From Comamonadaceae bacterium (GTDB lineage Bacteria; Pseudomonadota; Gammaproteobacteria; Burkholderiales; Burkholderiaceae_C), in the NCBI GenBank assembly GCA_947378275.1, contig CANCJD010000002.1, positions 1 through 41,839 on the forward strand: DNA of 41,839 nt, in the 5' to 3' direction. Numbering within the stretch: position 1 is the first letter of the stretch; every line of letters starts with the position of its first letter. The position numbers and the translations under genes were made by a program. Below are positions 9,801 through 16,492 of this stretch, in pieces. Below the pieces are notes generated by a model, which was given only the letters and a program-made list of their open reading frames with translations, had not been told where the DNA came from and did not search any database.

Positions 9801-10042
9801 TCCAGCGCGTTGGACGAGAACGAAATATTGCCCTGGCTGAACTCTTGGCTCACCTGTTTCAGCGACACACCTTGACCGACGGTGCTGGAGGCCTTTTGCA
9901 GTGGCGAGGTGGCAAAAATGTCACCGAAGTCAGCGCGTGAGCGCTTGAAGCCGGTGGTGCCCACGTTGGCAATGTTGTTGGCGGTCACGCCGAGCATGGC
10001 GGTGGCAGCGTTCAGGCCGGTCAGAGAGGTATAGAAGGACAT
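6845..10042 (-). CDS. flgE: FlgE flagellar hook protein, very large with Ala/Thr-rich insert
   Basis: FlgE polymerises into the hook. The ends are canonical: MSFYTSLTGLNAATAMLGVT and ANNIANVGTTGFKRSRADFG at the N-terminus, NVDLTQELVDLITAQRNFQA and AIETSSTMTSAIINLRS at the C-terminus. At 1065 residues it is more than twice the length of Salmonella FlgE (about 403). Residues about 310-437 are an Ala/Thr-dominated stretch with almost no charged residues. Two later segments share a theme: MTYDSVNKMFTLQSGTTGDK near residue 653 and VAYDDVNKRFTFTSGTTGSN near residue 795, resembling flagellin-IN motifs, so the outer domains look internally duplicated. Frame is intact throughout. It sits between flgD and flgF in canonical order. 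Confidence 0.95.
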   Translation of the reverse strand: MSFYTSLTGLNAATAMLGVTANNIANVGTTGFKRSRADFGDIFATSPLQKASSTVGQGVSLKQVSQEFSQGNISFSSNALDLAVTGDGFFPMRSADGLQETYTRNGSFLLNEQYNVVNSAGQRLMAATVDSTGSANVNDRVVLTIPQKTTGEAKQTSQVSLGLNFPADASVITAAFNRTNPATYNKSTAFTVYDAGGNGYLATVYYTKTKNADSTSPTNTWQTHVFVGEDAVNASLQQATDSNGSKLYVNQYGQLAPYSQVKDELTTAKTELFSLNDLTDKRNSIPAGIKGTAVTAYDFSNGVNFKTMNDTANTQAVAAGVTAAVTAALAITPQVGTQAAITAAATAAATTAVMAKTYPSDSDIAAAMADPSTVTGLSAAITTAVAALTGTPTDAQIADATKAATANVLATANAIAALGTSPSAVQLAAATAAAGAVTYYDKLTTDLQTMFKVDIDGSGNPVNVDLSYLVGADSKINGAEMAAEVTNQLNKKFGDESYFDLTDPNSRTLQVTSSRLNTTTGTTTVTTTEHPIQINLVPGQDGLPANPKQVTTEQMVAAMQAQLDSNPIDAATTPKTTNTIKVSYDYSTSSFKFTDGLQTIKLSTPNTVLKNDLFQLTPTPTVLDSTTGHYDAKVIPNGLAIRLPTEQRYGMQMTYDSVNKMFTLQSGTTGDKSSIAITGVASNSVGEQVFGFTANGSATDAPVNLVTTSAVALRGIASTPATAVGTTPLKNISSNFAVDNTNNSFVVTVDGVKATVVIPPRPDYSLDTFKAELQKGINAMGANSPTGQPLTVNGVKVAYDDVNKRFTFTSGTTGSNSFIKISGSADWGMDQVEAARGTDSTWIKPTQHADSVSGVSQPKYIDGQGNETTSGDGFVNLPTWSPVYLTKGELTFSTAGKLVSPVQGTQLEPVYLAGGKGVLTINVNYSASTQYTSPFAVLSQSQDGAPEGDLVGVTIGNDGLVSASFSNGTQKSLAKILLANFSSPVGLRQMGDSTFLASAASGKATLGNAGSAGFGTLRAGATERANVDLTQELVDLITAQRNFQANAKAIETSSTMTSAIINLRS

Positions 10043-10083
10043 GGTGAGTTACTCCGGTATTGGGTAGAGCGAAAAGGGAGGGC

Positions 10084-10812
10084 TTAGCCGAAAATTTTGG
10101 TGACGTCAGACAGCTTGATGGTCTTGCCACCCGTCACTTGCAGCAACATCGATTTGTCGGGCTGCTGGCTCACACCGAGCACGGTGGCCATGGTGCTCAC
10201 GCTCGGCGTAACGGTCTTGCCCTGCACTACGGCGCTGGCCACAAAACGGTAGGTGCCAGCAGGCAGCGCGTTGCCGGTGTCGTCTTGTCCGTTCCAGTTG
10301 AACAGCATGTCGCCAGCCGTCTGGGCTCCGGCAGTTTGCGTGCTCACCAAAACGCCGGTGGAGTCATACGCCTTGAGTTGCACGCCATCGGCGCCGTTGG
10401 GCAGGGAAATGGTGGCGGGCACGGTCTGACCCGAGACCAGCACTGCCGGGCCGTCGGGCACCGCGACTTTGGCGCCGATCAAACCGGCGCTGCTCGTGAT
10501 CTGGCTGCTGGCCATGGACGTGGTGAAGTTCGTCAGGCTCGACGCCATGTTCGTGGTTGCTTCAAGTTGCGAGAACTGTGCAAGCTGTGCCACGAAGGCC
10601 TCGTTTTTCACCGGGTCCAAGGGATCCTGGTTTTTCAGTTGGGTAGTAAACAGCGTCAGAAAGTCGCTCTGCCCCATCGAGGACTGGCCGGTGTTTGCAG
10701 TGAGCGCTGCTTGCGCCGCGCCTGCAGTGGTCTTGATGCCGCTGGGCACAGCCGATGCCCAAGCGGTGTTCGTCAGTGCCGATGAGGAGTTCAGAAGGTC
10801 GAGGTTTGCCAT
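10084..10812 (-). CDS. flgD: FlgD hook cap / hook assembly scaffold
   Basis: FlgD is the cap under which FlgE polymerises; it is exported and later replaced by FlgK. The conserved N-terminal region is clear: MGQSDFLTLFTTQLKNQDPL then DPVKNEAFVAQLAQFSQLEA. The C-terminal half has the FlgD Tudor/Ig-like features (FNWNGQDDTGNALPAGTYRF). Length 242 residues is typical. It follows flgC by 21 bases and precedes flgE by 41. Confidence 0.96.
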   Translation of the reverse strand: MANLDLLNSSSALTNTAWASAVPSGIKTTAGAAQAALTANTGQSSMGQSDFLTLFTTQLKNQDPLDPVKNEAFVAQLAQFSQLEATTNMASSLTNFTTSMASSQITSSAGLIGAKVAVPDGPAVLVSGQTVPATISLPNGADGVQLKAYDSTGVLVSTQTAGAQTAGDMLFNWNGQDDTGNALPAGTYRFVASAVVQGKTVTPSVSTMATVLGVSQQPDKSMLLQVTGGKTIKLSDVTKIFG

Positions 10813-10833
10813 AGGGGTGTGTTTCCGAGGTAA

Positions 10834-11259
10834 TCAGCTTTTGATGATGTCCAACGTACGCAGCATCAGTTGGCGCGCGGTGTTGACGACTTCAACGTTG
10901 TTTTGGTAGGAGCGGGCCGCAGCCATCATTTCGACCATCTCGGACATCTCATTGACGTTGGAGAGGTAGATGTAGCCGTCTTTGTCGGCGGCAGGGTTGC
11001 CCGGGTCGGACATGCGGGAGATCGATTTGGGGTCGTCGGAAATAGCCGCTACCTTGACGCCGCCTTTGTTGTCAGCGTTTGCGCCATTGGCTTGCGCGTC
11101 CATGATGGCCTTGAAGGTGACGCGCTTGCCGCGAAAGGCGTCTTTGTCGGAACTCGCCACCGTGCCGGCATTGGCCAGGTTGGAGGCGGTGGCGTTCATG
11201 CGCACCGTTTGCGCATTCAGGGCCGAGCCGGCGATGCCGAAAATATTGTCAAGTGCCAT
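10834..11259 (-). CDS. flgC: FlgC proximal rod protein
   Basis: FlgC is a small proximal rod protein, 141 residues here and in most bacteria. It shows the rod-family N-terminus (FGIAGSALNAQTVRMNATAS, then NLANAGT) and the FlgC-specific C-terminus YIYLSNVNEMSEMVEMMAAA followed by RSYQNNVEVVNTARQLMLRT. It starts three bases after the flgB stop, so the two are translated together. Confidence 0.97.
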   Translation of the reverse strand: MALDNIFGIAGSALNAQTVRMNATASNLANAGTVASSDKDAFRGKRVTFKAIMDAQANGANADNKGGVKVAAISDDPKSISRMSDPGNPAADKDGYIYLSNVNEMSEMVEMMAAARSYQNNVEVVNTARQLMLRTLDIIKS

Positions 11260-11262
11260 TGC

Positions 11263-11646
11263 TTAGTCTCCGCGCAGTGCTTTGCGAATGCCGCTGATGC
11301 GGTTTTCCAAAATGCTCAGGGTGGTCTGGTAGTCGGCGGCGTACTGGCCGAACTTGGCCTGTTCCACGGGCAATTCGACCGTGTTGCCGTCGAAGGCCAC
11401 GTTAAAAGGGGTGCGGTATTTCAGGCCGCTGGCGTCACCCGGGTCGCCCACGGGGATGTGCGCTGCGTCGGTGGTGCGCATGCTGGTGTCTTGCGTGTCT
11501 TTGAGAACCTGGCGGAAATCAATGTCCTGGGCTTTGAAGTTGGGCGTGTCGGCATTGGCAATATTGCGCGACAGCACTTCCATGCGCTGGCTGCGCATGC
11601 CCAGCGCCTTCTCATGCAGGCTAAAGGTGTTGTCAATGATGTTCAT
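11263..11646 (-). CDS. flgB: FlgB proximal rod protein, first gene of rod-hook operon
   Basis: FlgB is the rod subunit nearest the MS-ring/FliE. The start at 11646 is set by a good Shine-Dalgarno (GGAGA six bases upstream) and by the family N-terminus MNIIDNTFSLHEKALGMRSQ then LSRNIANADTPNFKAQDIDF. A longer frame back to 11772 would pass through the promoter and adds an unconserved extension, so it was rejected. The C-terminus ends ADYQTTLSILENRISGIRKA. Length is 127 residues. A near-perfect sigma-54 promoter lies about 70 bases upstream. Confidence 0.97.
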   Translation of the reverse strand: MNIIDNTFSLHEKALGMRSQRMEVLSRNIANADTPNFKAQDIDFRQVLKDTQDTSMRTTDAAHIPVGDPGDASGLKYRTPFNVAFDGNTVELPVEQAKFGQYAADYQTTLSILENRISGIRKALRGD

Positions 11647-11723
11647 GCGCTCTCCATTGCTCCAGGTTGACTTGCCGGTTTGCCGACACCGTTGCCGCAA
11701 AACCCGCTTGTGATGACCTTTAC

Positions 11724-11739
11724 TGCAACTTGCATGCCA
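11724..11739 (-). promoter_or_regulatory. Sigma-54 (-24/-12) promoter for flgB operon
   Basis: On the minus strand the sequence is TGGCATG-CAAG-TTGCA, matching the sigma-54 consensus TGGCACG-N4-TTGCW at 15 of 16 positions including the invariant GG and GC with ten bases between them. Predicted transcription start is near 11713, leaving a leader of about 65 bases before flgB. It would need an enhancer-binding activator such as the one at 26317-27459. Confidence 0.85.
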
Positions 11740-11833
11740 TGCCTGGATTGCCGCTTTTTTCAGGGCCGGCAAGGGGGTGAAATGGCACCAAAGGGCAAAG
11801 CGCAGCAGGGCTCAAGCGCAGGGGGCTGCCGGG

Positions 11834-11851
11834 GCGGCAAACTTTTGCCGC
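11834..11851. promoter_or_regulatory. 8-bp perfect inverted repeat upstream of flgB promoter
   Basis: GCGGCAAA and TTTGCCGC face each other across two bases. The repeat lies about 95 bases upstream of the flgB -24 element and about 46 bases past the stop of the transglycosylase-like gene. It could be an activator binding site (sigma-54 enhancers usually sit 80-200 bases upstream) or a terminator hairpin without a U-run. The sequence alone does not decide. Confidence 0.45.
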
Positions 11852-11897
11852 TGTCGGGAAATTGCGCTGGGCCACCACCCGCCACGCACCTGGCAAG

Positions 11898-13088
11898 TTA
11901 AGGCAGGTTGTTTTCGACGTATTGCTTCGCGCGCTGTGCCTGCACGCGCAGCGTGGGAGGCAGCATCTCGCCCAAACGGGTCGCTGCGTTTTGCAGCAGC
12001 CCTTGTCGGATGGACTGGCGGGTAATGGGGGCGGCAGTGTCACTGCCCACGTGCAGGGCGCGGGCCTGTTGGCCCTGGATATTGAGTGGCGCGTTGCTTT
12101 GGGCCTGCGCACGCGAGGCCGGGTTGAGCACTGAGAGGTACAGGTCTTCCAAGCCGGCGGGGCCCTGGCTTTTCAGGCCTACGTCGTCGAAATACTTGTC
12201 CACCAAGCTGAGTTGCTTGTGCACGCTCAGGTCCAGGATCGCTTTCGGATTGGCGCCGTAACCGGCAGACGCCGCACCGCGCGACGGGCCGTCGCAAAAC
12301 TGGATGATGCCGTGGCAGCGCTGGTTGCTGGCGCGCGGGTTCATGCCGTCGCTTTCCATGAGCGTCATGCGGGCAAAGTCGTCGGGCGAAAAGCGGTGGT
12401 TGTCCGCCATTTGCAAAATCTTGTCGTAGACGGCCGTTTTTTCGGCTGCAGGAATAAAACCCTTGGCCACAGCGCGGTCCAGGGTTTGCTGCAAGACCGG
12501 ATGGGCGGATGCCGCGGCGGGACCCGCCAGGCCGGCTTTGGCCACGGCCTGGGCCGCCGGTGTGAACTGGGGCGAGCGCACGTCGTAGCCCATAGGCGCA
12601 TTGCGCACCGCGGCCTTTGCGGGGAGGGCAAGGGCGAAAGGGGTTTTGACAGGCACGTTGCTGGGTTGAAGCCTTGCAACGCCCAGGTGTACCGCAGCCG
12701 CCTGCAGGGTTTGCAAATCGGCGTGGATGGACGACAAATCAATGCTTTGGCCCGGATAAACCAAGTCGGCGTTGCCAATGCCGTTGGCGCTTGCCAGTTG
12801 CTGGGCCAAGCGCATTTCCTGGGTGCCACTGAGCCGCACACCGCGCGCCTGGGCTTGGTCGCGGACCACGCCAATCAAGGTTTCGCCCGTTGCAATGGCG
12901 TGCTCACTTGGGCTCTGGCGCGGTAGCGCTTGGGGCGTGGCCCCGGTTGCCGTGCCCTGCGCTTGTTGCAAAACTTGCGAAAACGGCTTGCCTGTGCCAC
13001 CCGTGTTCGCCGCAACGGGCACGGCGGCGCCCGTTGCCGGCAAAAGCGGCAAGGTCGAGCTGGCTTGGGCTGCGTTAGGGGTCCACAT
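11898..13088 (-). CDS. LysM-like / lytic-transglycosylase-like protein, probable flagellar peptidoglycan hydrolase
   Basis: A 396-residue protein without signal peptide. Residues about 64-121 resemble a LysM-type module (ATGETLIGVVRDQAQARG, then LVYPGQSIDL). Residues about 225-330 look lysozyme/SLT-like: FARMTLMESDGMNPRASNQR with Glu245 as candidate catalytic acid, followed by HGIIQFCDG and a helical region. The N-terminal 60 residues are Ala/Pro/Thr-rich and disordered-looking, as in flagellar export substrates. The gene lies directly upstream of flgB and divergent from flgA. Because FlgJ here lacks its hydrolase domain, I infer that this protein opens peptidoglycan for the rod, as SltF does in Rhodobacter. 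It could instead be a phage-like endolysin relative; enzymatic activity is unproven. Confidence 0.65.
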   Translation of the reverse strand: MWTPNAAQASSTLPLLPATGAAVPVAANTGGTGKPFSQVLQQAQGTATGATPQALPRQSPSEHAIATGETLIGVVRDQAQARGVRLSGTQEMRLAQQLASANGIGNADLVYPGQSIDLSSIHADLQTLQAAAVHLGVARLQPSNVPVKTPFALALPAKAAVRNAPMGYDVRSPQFTPAAQAVAKAGLAGPAAASAHPVLQQTLDRAVAKGFIPAAEKTAVYDKILQMADNHRFSPDDFARMTLMESDGMNPRASNQRCHGIIQFCDGPSRGAASAGYGANPKAILDLSVHKQLSLVDKYFDDVGLKSQGPAGLEDLYLSVLNPASRAQAQSNAPLNIQGQQARALHVGSDTAAPITRQSIRQGLLQNAATRLGEMLPPTLRVQAQRAKQYVENNLP

Positions 13089-13150
13089 GGGTAGTTAGGC
13101 TTGCCTTGGTCATTCGGATGTCTGCAACAAAAGGAGCAATGGGCGCTGCA

Positions 13151-13166
13151 TGGCACTGTTCTTGCG
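13151..13166 (+). promoter_or_regulatory. Sigma-54 promoter for flgA
   Basis: TGGCACT-GTTC-TTGCG on the plus strand keeps GG and GC at the required spacing and matches the consensus at 14 of 16 positions. The predicted start near 13178 leaves about 42 bases before the flgA ATG. Confidence 0.75.
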
Positions 13167-13219
13167 CTGCAGTGTCAGGGCCTGCGCCCCTGTCATTTTT
13201 TCAACAGATAAGACCCTTC

Positions 13220-14032
13220 ATGCAATTGCTGTGCCACTCACGCCGATCCCCTGTCCACCGCGGCTTGGGTGCCTGTGTGCGGCGCTGGGCTGCTTTGCTG
13301 CTGTCGGTTTTTTGCATGGGCACCGCTGCCCACGCGCAAAATTCGGTCGTGTCGGACAAGCTTTTGACCGAAGTGGGCCAGTGGGTGCAGCAATCCCAGC
13401 AGCTTGACGCCAGTCAATTCAGCTTCGCGGCCTTGGACGGCCGGGTTCAATTGCAAAGCTGCGACCGGCCTTTGGTGATGGATACGCCCTTTGCGGCCCG
13501 CGAGACGGTTCGGGTGCGCTGCCTGGGCAATCCGAGCTGGCAGCTCTACCTGCGTGTGCTGCTCAAGCCCGGTGTGGCGCCCGGATTGCCTGCGCAAAAC
13601 AGCGCAGCCCCCATCCCCAACACCAGCAGCCCAGCGGCAACGGGCGCAACGCGCCGGGTCGTGGTGGCCAGTCAGACGCTGCGTGCAGGCAGCATTGCCA
13701 CGCGCGACCTGCTGCGGGAGGTGGACGTCCCAGCGCAAGGGGTGGAATTGCAGGCCCTTGGCTCTATCAAAGAGGTGGAAAACAGTGAACTGGTGCGTGA
13801 CGTGCAGGCGGGCGTGCCCCTGCGTGCCTTCGATGTGCGCCGCGCCGTGGTGGTCAAGCAGGGCCAATTGGTCATGCTGACGGTGGGGCAGGGCAACGGC
13901 TTTAGCATCACCGCCCGGGTCGAAGCCATGCAGGACGGAAAAATAGGTGACCAAATTCGCTTAAAAAATCCCGAGTCGGGTCGATTACTAACGGGCATAG
14001 TGACCGGACCGAACGCCGCACGCGGCCTTTGA
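13220..14032 (+). CDS. flgA: FlgA P-ring assembly chaperone
   Basis: FlgA is a periplasmic chaperone for FlgI. From the ATG at 13220 the protein has a long basic N-region and a hydrophobic core (WAALLLSVFCMGTAAHA) with cleavage before QNSVV. The middle holds the SAF domain (RRVVVASQTLRAGSIATRDL), and the C-terminus has the family ending VKQGQLVMLTVGQGNGFSIT and SGRLLTGIVTGP. An upstream start at 13106 would span the sigma-54 promoter, so it was rejected. Length is 270 residues. It is divergent from the transglycosylase-like gene and 109 bases ahead of flgM. Confidence 0.94.
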   Translation: MQLLCHSRRSPVHRGLGACVRRWAALLLSVFCMGTAAHAQNSVVSDKLLTEVGQWVQQSQQLDASQFSFAALDGRVQLQSCDRPLVMDTPFAARETVRVRCLGNPSWQLYLRVLLKPGVAPGLPAQNSAAPIPNTSSPAATGATRRVVVASQTLRAGSIATRDLLREVDVPAQGVELQALGSIKEVENSELVRDVQAGVPLRAFDVRRAVVVKQGQLVMLTVGQGNGFSITARVEAMQDGKIGDQIRLKNPESGRLLTGIVTGPNAARGL

Positions 14033-14063
14033 AAGTTTTTTTCAATATTTTTCCGATTTGCCC

Positions 14064-14090
14064 TCAAGTTCTTATCTGTCGATCCGATTC
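14064..14090 (+). promoter_or_regulatory. Sigma-28 (FliA) promoter for flgM
   Basis: TCAAGTTC, eleven bases, then TCCGATTC resembles the sigma-28 consensus TAAAGTTT-N11-GCCGATAA with exact spacing and the CCGAT core. It ends 51 bases before the flgM start. Autogenous late expression of flgM from a class 3 promoter is well known in enterobacteria. Confidence 0.65.
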
Positions 14091-14141
14091 TGTGAGTAAT
14101 AAACCCTTTTGACCGACTGAAGTTACCAAAGCGAGCCCACC

Positions 14142-14483
14142 ATGACCGATGCCATCAATCCCCTTTCCCGGCAGGTACCGTCAGATACCCTGGCCCGCAA
14201 GGCTATGGACAAGTCGACCAAAGCGGCGACCCTGGCACCCTCAGCTGCCGGTGTGGCGGCGATGCCCGAAGCAGAAATTGCCGCGAGCAAATCGGCTGCG
14301 GCAGCCAAGGGTGCGGATGTGGCCGGCTTTAACGCGATCAATGCGCGCCTCAAGCAAGAGCCCGACTTTGACCGCGCCAAGGTCGACGCCATCAAGCACG
14401 CCATCGAAAACGGGCAGTACCCCCTGAACCCGCGCCGCATCGCCGAGAGCTTTGTGGCCCTGGAACAGATGATTAGCAACTAA
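14142..14483 (+). CDS. flgM: FlgM anti-sigma-28 factor
   Basis: FlgM binds FliA and holds late genes off until it is exported through the finished hook. The 113-residue protein has a disordered Ala-rich N-terminal half and the conserved C-terminal sigma-binding region: ARLKQEPDFDRAKVDAIKHA then IENGQYPLNPRRIAESFVAL. Start ATG is preceded by a GCGAG-type ribosome site. It is followed 22 bases later by flgN, the usual pairing. The gene likely has both read-through from flgA and its own sigma-28 promoter. Confidence 0.96.
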   Translation: MTDAINPLSRQVPSDTLARKAMDKSTKAATLAPSAAGVAAMPEAEIAASKSAAAAKGADVAGFNAINARLKQEPDFDRAKVDAIKHAIENGQYPLNPRRIAESFVALEQMISN

Positions 14484-14505
14484 GCGCTACCAGCGAGACC
14501 GCCCT

Positions 14506-14895
14506 TTGAACGACACCGTTGCCTTTGCCGCACAACTGGCCGACCAGCTCTCGCAGATGCTGGAGCAGGAGTTTGAGGCTTTGCGCAAGCAGGAAATCGA
14601 CCAGTTCGAACAGCTCCAGCCGGTAAAAACCGAGCTGCTGGCCGAAATCACCCGCCTGGCGCCCTCAGCGGCCGACATCCAGGTGCTGCCTGAGTGGCAA
14701 GATTTCCGAAACACCATGGTCCATTGCCGCGATCTGCACCGGCGCAATAGCGTGCTGATAGAGCGCAAGCTCGAAGCCATCCGCGGCACCTTGCAAAGCC
14801 TGCGCGTGGACGACGCGGCCAGCCCGGTCGAGGTCTATGACCGGCTCGGCCACATTTCCCGCTTCGGTCGCAATTCCGGTTACAGCGACGCCTGA
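14506..14895 (+). CDS. flgN: FlgN export chaperone for FlgK and FlgL
   Basis: FlgN is a cytoplasmic helical chaperone that delivers the junction proteins FlgK and FlgL to the export gate. The 129-residue protein is almost wholly alpha-helical with repeated Leu/Gln/Glu heptads (LADQLSQMLEQEFEALRKQE) and the family stretch LPEWQDFRNTMVHCRDLHRR. It uses a TTG start at 14506; no better ATG exists in frame near the N-terminus. It follows flgM, and its 3' end overlaps by 16 bases the end of the convergent flhX-like gene. Confidence 0.88.
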   Translation: MNDTVAFAAQLADQLSQMLEQEFEALRKQEIDQFEQLQPVKTELLAEITRLAPSAADIQVLPEWQDFRNTMVHCRDLHRRNSVLIERKLEAIRGTLQSLRVDDAASPVEVYDRLGHISRFGRNSGYSDA

Positions 14896-15200
14896 ATTTC
14901 CTCGGGCGCGTCCCCATCCGGCGACGCAGTCGCCTTTTCGTCGCCGGGGCGCATGCCCTTGAGCCAATACACCCAAGACAGAATTACGGCTACGGCGGTA
15001 AATAGCTCTGGCGGTACCTCTTGGTCCACGTCCAGGCGGCTGAGCAGCGCCAGCAGCGCCGGGTCTTGCGTGATGTAAACCCCGTGCGCTCTGGCTTCGG
15101 CAATCATTTCCAGCGCCAAATCGTCTTCCGCCTTGGCCGTGACCATGGGCGTGGCGTAGTTGCCGTACTCCAGGGCGATGGCTTGGCGGCGCTGGCTCAT
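14880..15200 (-). CDS. FlhB cytoplasmic-domain paralogue (FlhX type)
   Basis: This 106-residue protein matches the C-terminal cytoplasmic part of FlhB and lacks the membrane domain. The alignment starts just after the place of the NPTH cleavage motif (AIALEYGNYATPMVTAKAED) and runs through ARAHGVYITQDPALLALLSR to VPPELFTAVAVILSWVYWLK, parallel to the FlhB encoded at 30526-31683. The autocleavage asparagine is absent, as the protein already begins beyond it. Known FlhX proteins can partly replace the FlhB C-terminal fragment in export-specificity switching. The ATG overlaps the stop of the fliK-like gene by four bases, so the two are coupled; the pairing suggests a second specificity-switch module. 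Confidence 0.82.
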   Translation of the reverse strand: MSQRRQAIALEYGNYATPMVTAKAEDDLALEMIAEARAHGVYITQDPALLALLSRLDVDQEVPPELFTAVAVILSWVYWLKGMRPGDEKATASPDGDAPEEIQASL

Positions 15201-16492
15201 ACCCGAAAGTCCAGTACCGTGCCGGGCCGCGCCTGGGGCTCAATGGCCGCAGGTACTGTCGGGCGCGCGCCAGGGTGGGCGTGAAAGCTGCGCATAGACA
15301 GGCCTACTTCGCGCAGGTTCTCGCGCAGCGCCTGCGCGCCCTCTTGCGCCAGTGCCACGACAGCCGGGCGCAGTGCCCACATGGACAAATCGAGGTCGCT
15401 GTCTCCGTGCAGGTCTGCCTTGAGCCACAGCTCGCCATAGTCTGGGCTGTTGGAATGGGCGTTGACCGTGTAGACCGATTCCTGGCCCGGCGCCTGGGGC
15501 TGGCGTTCAAAGCGCAGCTCCACCGGGGCTTGGTTGGCAAAAGGCAGCACGACGGACAGCGCCATCGCGCCGTCGGCCTGGGCCTTGACGGCGCCAATTT
15601 GCGCGGCGTCCAGGTCGCCCAGCGCGCGTTTGATGTGCTGCGCCTCCGGGCCGTCTTCCTCGCCCGCGTCGTTGACCGCCTTGAGCAGCTGGTGAAGGAG
15701 CTGCTTGGGGTCCAGCGGCGCAGGGTTGCGGATGCGGCCGATGCTGGTTTCTGAGCCCATGGCGCTGAGCACGGCCATGCGAATGCCCTCGGGCGTGAGC
15801 CGCTCGGCGGACAGGCGCATGGCTTGCCACTGGGCCTGCATCTGCATTTGCGCCTGGGCCTGCATTTGCGGTGCACTGGAAATCTTGGCCAGCACCGCGT
15901 CCAAGCCCTCGCCGGGCTCAAACAGTTGGCGCAGGTCGGGCATGCCGGGTTCGCGGTAGAGCAGGCTGCCCAGGCGCGAAAACACCCCGGCAAATCCGGC
16001 AAAAGGCAGGCCGGCCGCAGCGCTGGCGCCCCCTAGCCCTTGCAGTGCGATGGCAGTCACCGCAGTGGTGGCCGGCGTGGGCACTGCGACCGCGGTGGGG
16101 GATGTGGGCGATTTGGCGCTGAGCTCTGGCGCGTAGGGCGTGGCAGTTTGGGCTGTGGGCGTGCCCGGGGCGTTGCTGGCCAGAGGAAAAGGCGTCTTGG
16201 CGCCGGGCCCGAGCAGCTGCAAGGTCACGCTGCCGTCGGCGTGCGACTGGACCTGGAAGCTCAGGCGCTGGCCCACCTCCCAGCCGTTGGCACGCGGCAC
16301 GCCAATTTGCCGGCCGCGCAGCATGAGAGCAAGCTGCTCGCCCTGCGACTGCACCGTGGCCTGCACAATTTGGCCATCTTTGAGCTCCAGCGCGCGCGCT
16401 GTGACCGCCTCGACCAGCGGCACCGAGGCCTGGCCCTGCAAAAACAGCGGGCTGGGCCGGGCGGGTGCCGTGCTTTCGGCGACTGCGATCAC
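15197..16492 (-). CDS. Second FliK-like hook-length-control protein
   Basis: A 431-residue protein with the architecture of FliK: a Pro/Ala/Gln-rich exported-looking N-terminal part (including an unusual Gln/Met/Ala run at residues about 205-220) and a folded C-terminal domain at about residues 320-415 (GELWLKADLHGDSDLDLSMW, ALRENLREVGLSMRSFHAHP). The C-terminal domain corresponds to FliK_C, which contacts the FlhB cytoplasmic domain. A separate canonical fliK is at 35927-37699. It overlaps the LysM-like gene upstream and the flhX-like gene downstream by four bases each. Its role may be an alternative ruler or specificity switch; this is inference. Confidence 0.75.
   Translation of the reverse strand: MIAVAESTAPARPSPLFLQGQASVPLVEAVTARALELKDGQIVQATVQSQGEQLALMLRGRQIGVPRANGWEVGQRLSFQVQSHADGSVTLQLLGPGAKTPFPLASNAPGTPTAQTATPYAPELSAKSPTSPTAVAVPTPATTAVTAIALQGLGGASAAAGLPFAGFAGVFSRLGSLLYREPGMPDLRQLFEPGEGLDAVLAKISSAPQMQAQAQMQMQAQWQAMRLSAERLTPEGIRMAVLSAMGSETSIGRIRNPAPLDPKQLLHQLLKAVNDAGEEDGPEAQHIKRALGDLDAAQIGAVKAQADGAMALSVVLPFANQAPVELRFERQPQAPGQESVYTVNAHSNSPDYGELWLKADLHGDSDLDLSMWALRPAVVALAQEGAQALRENLREVGLSMRSFHAHPGARPTVPAAIEPQARPGTVLDFRV

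Noticed and set aside
13109-13136. A sigma-28-like element upstream of the transglycosylase-like gene
   Set aside because: Both hexamers match weakly (CCGAAT rather than CCGATA), so I could not assign a promoter to this gene.
14031-14057. A second sigma-28-like match (GAAAGTTT ... CCGAT) upstream of flgM
   Set aside because: Spacing is about two bases too long and the -10 is poor; the match at 14064-14090 is better placed.
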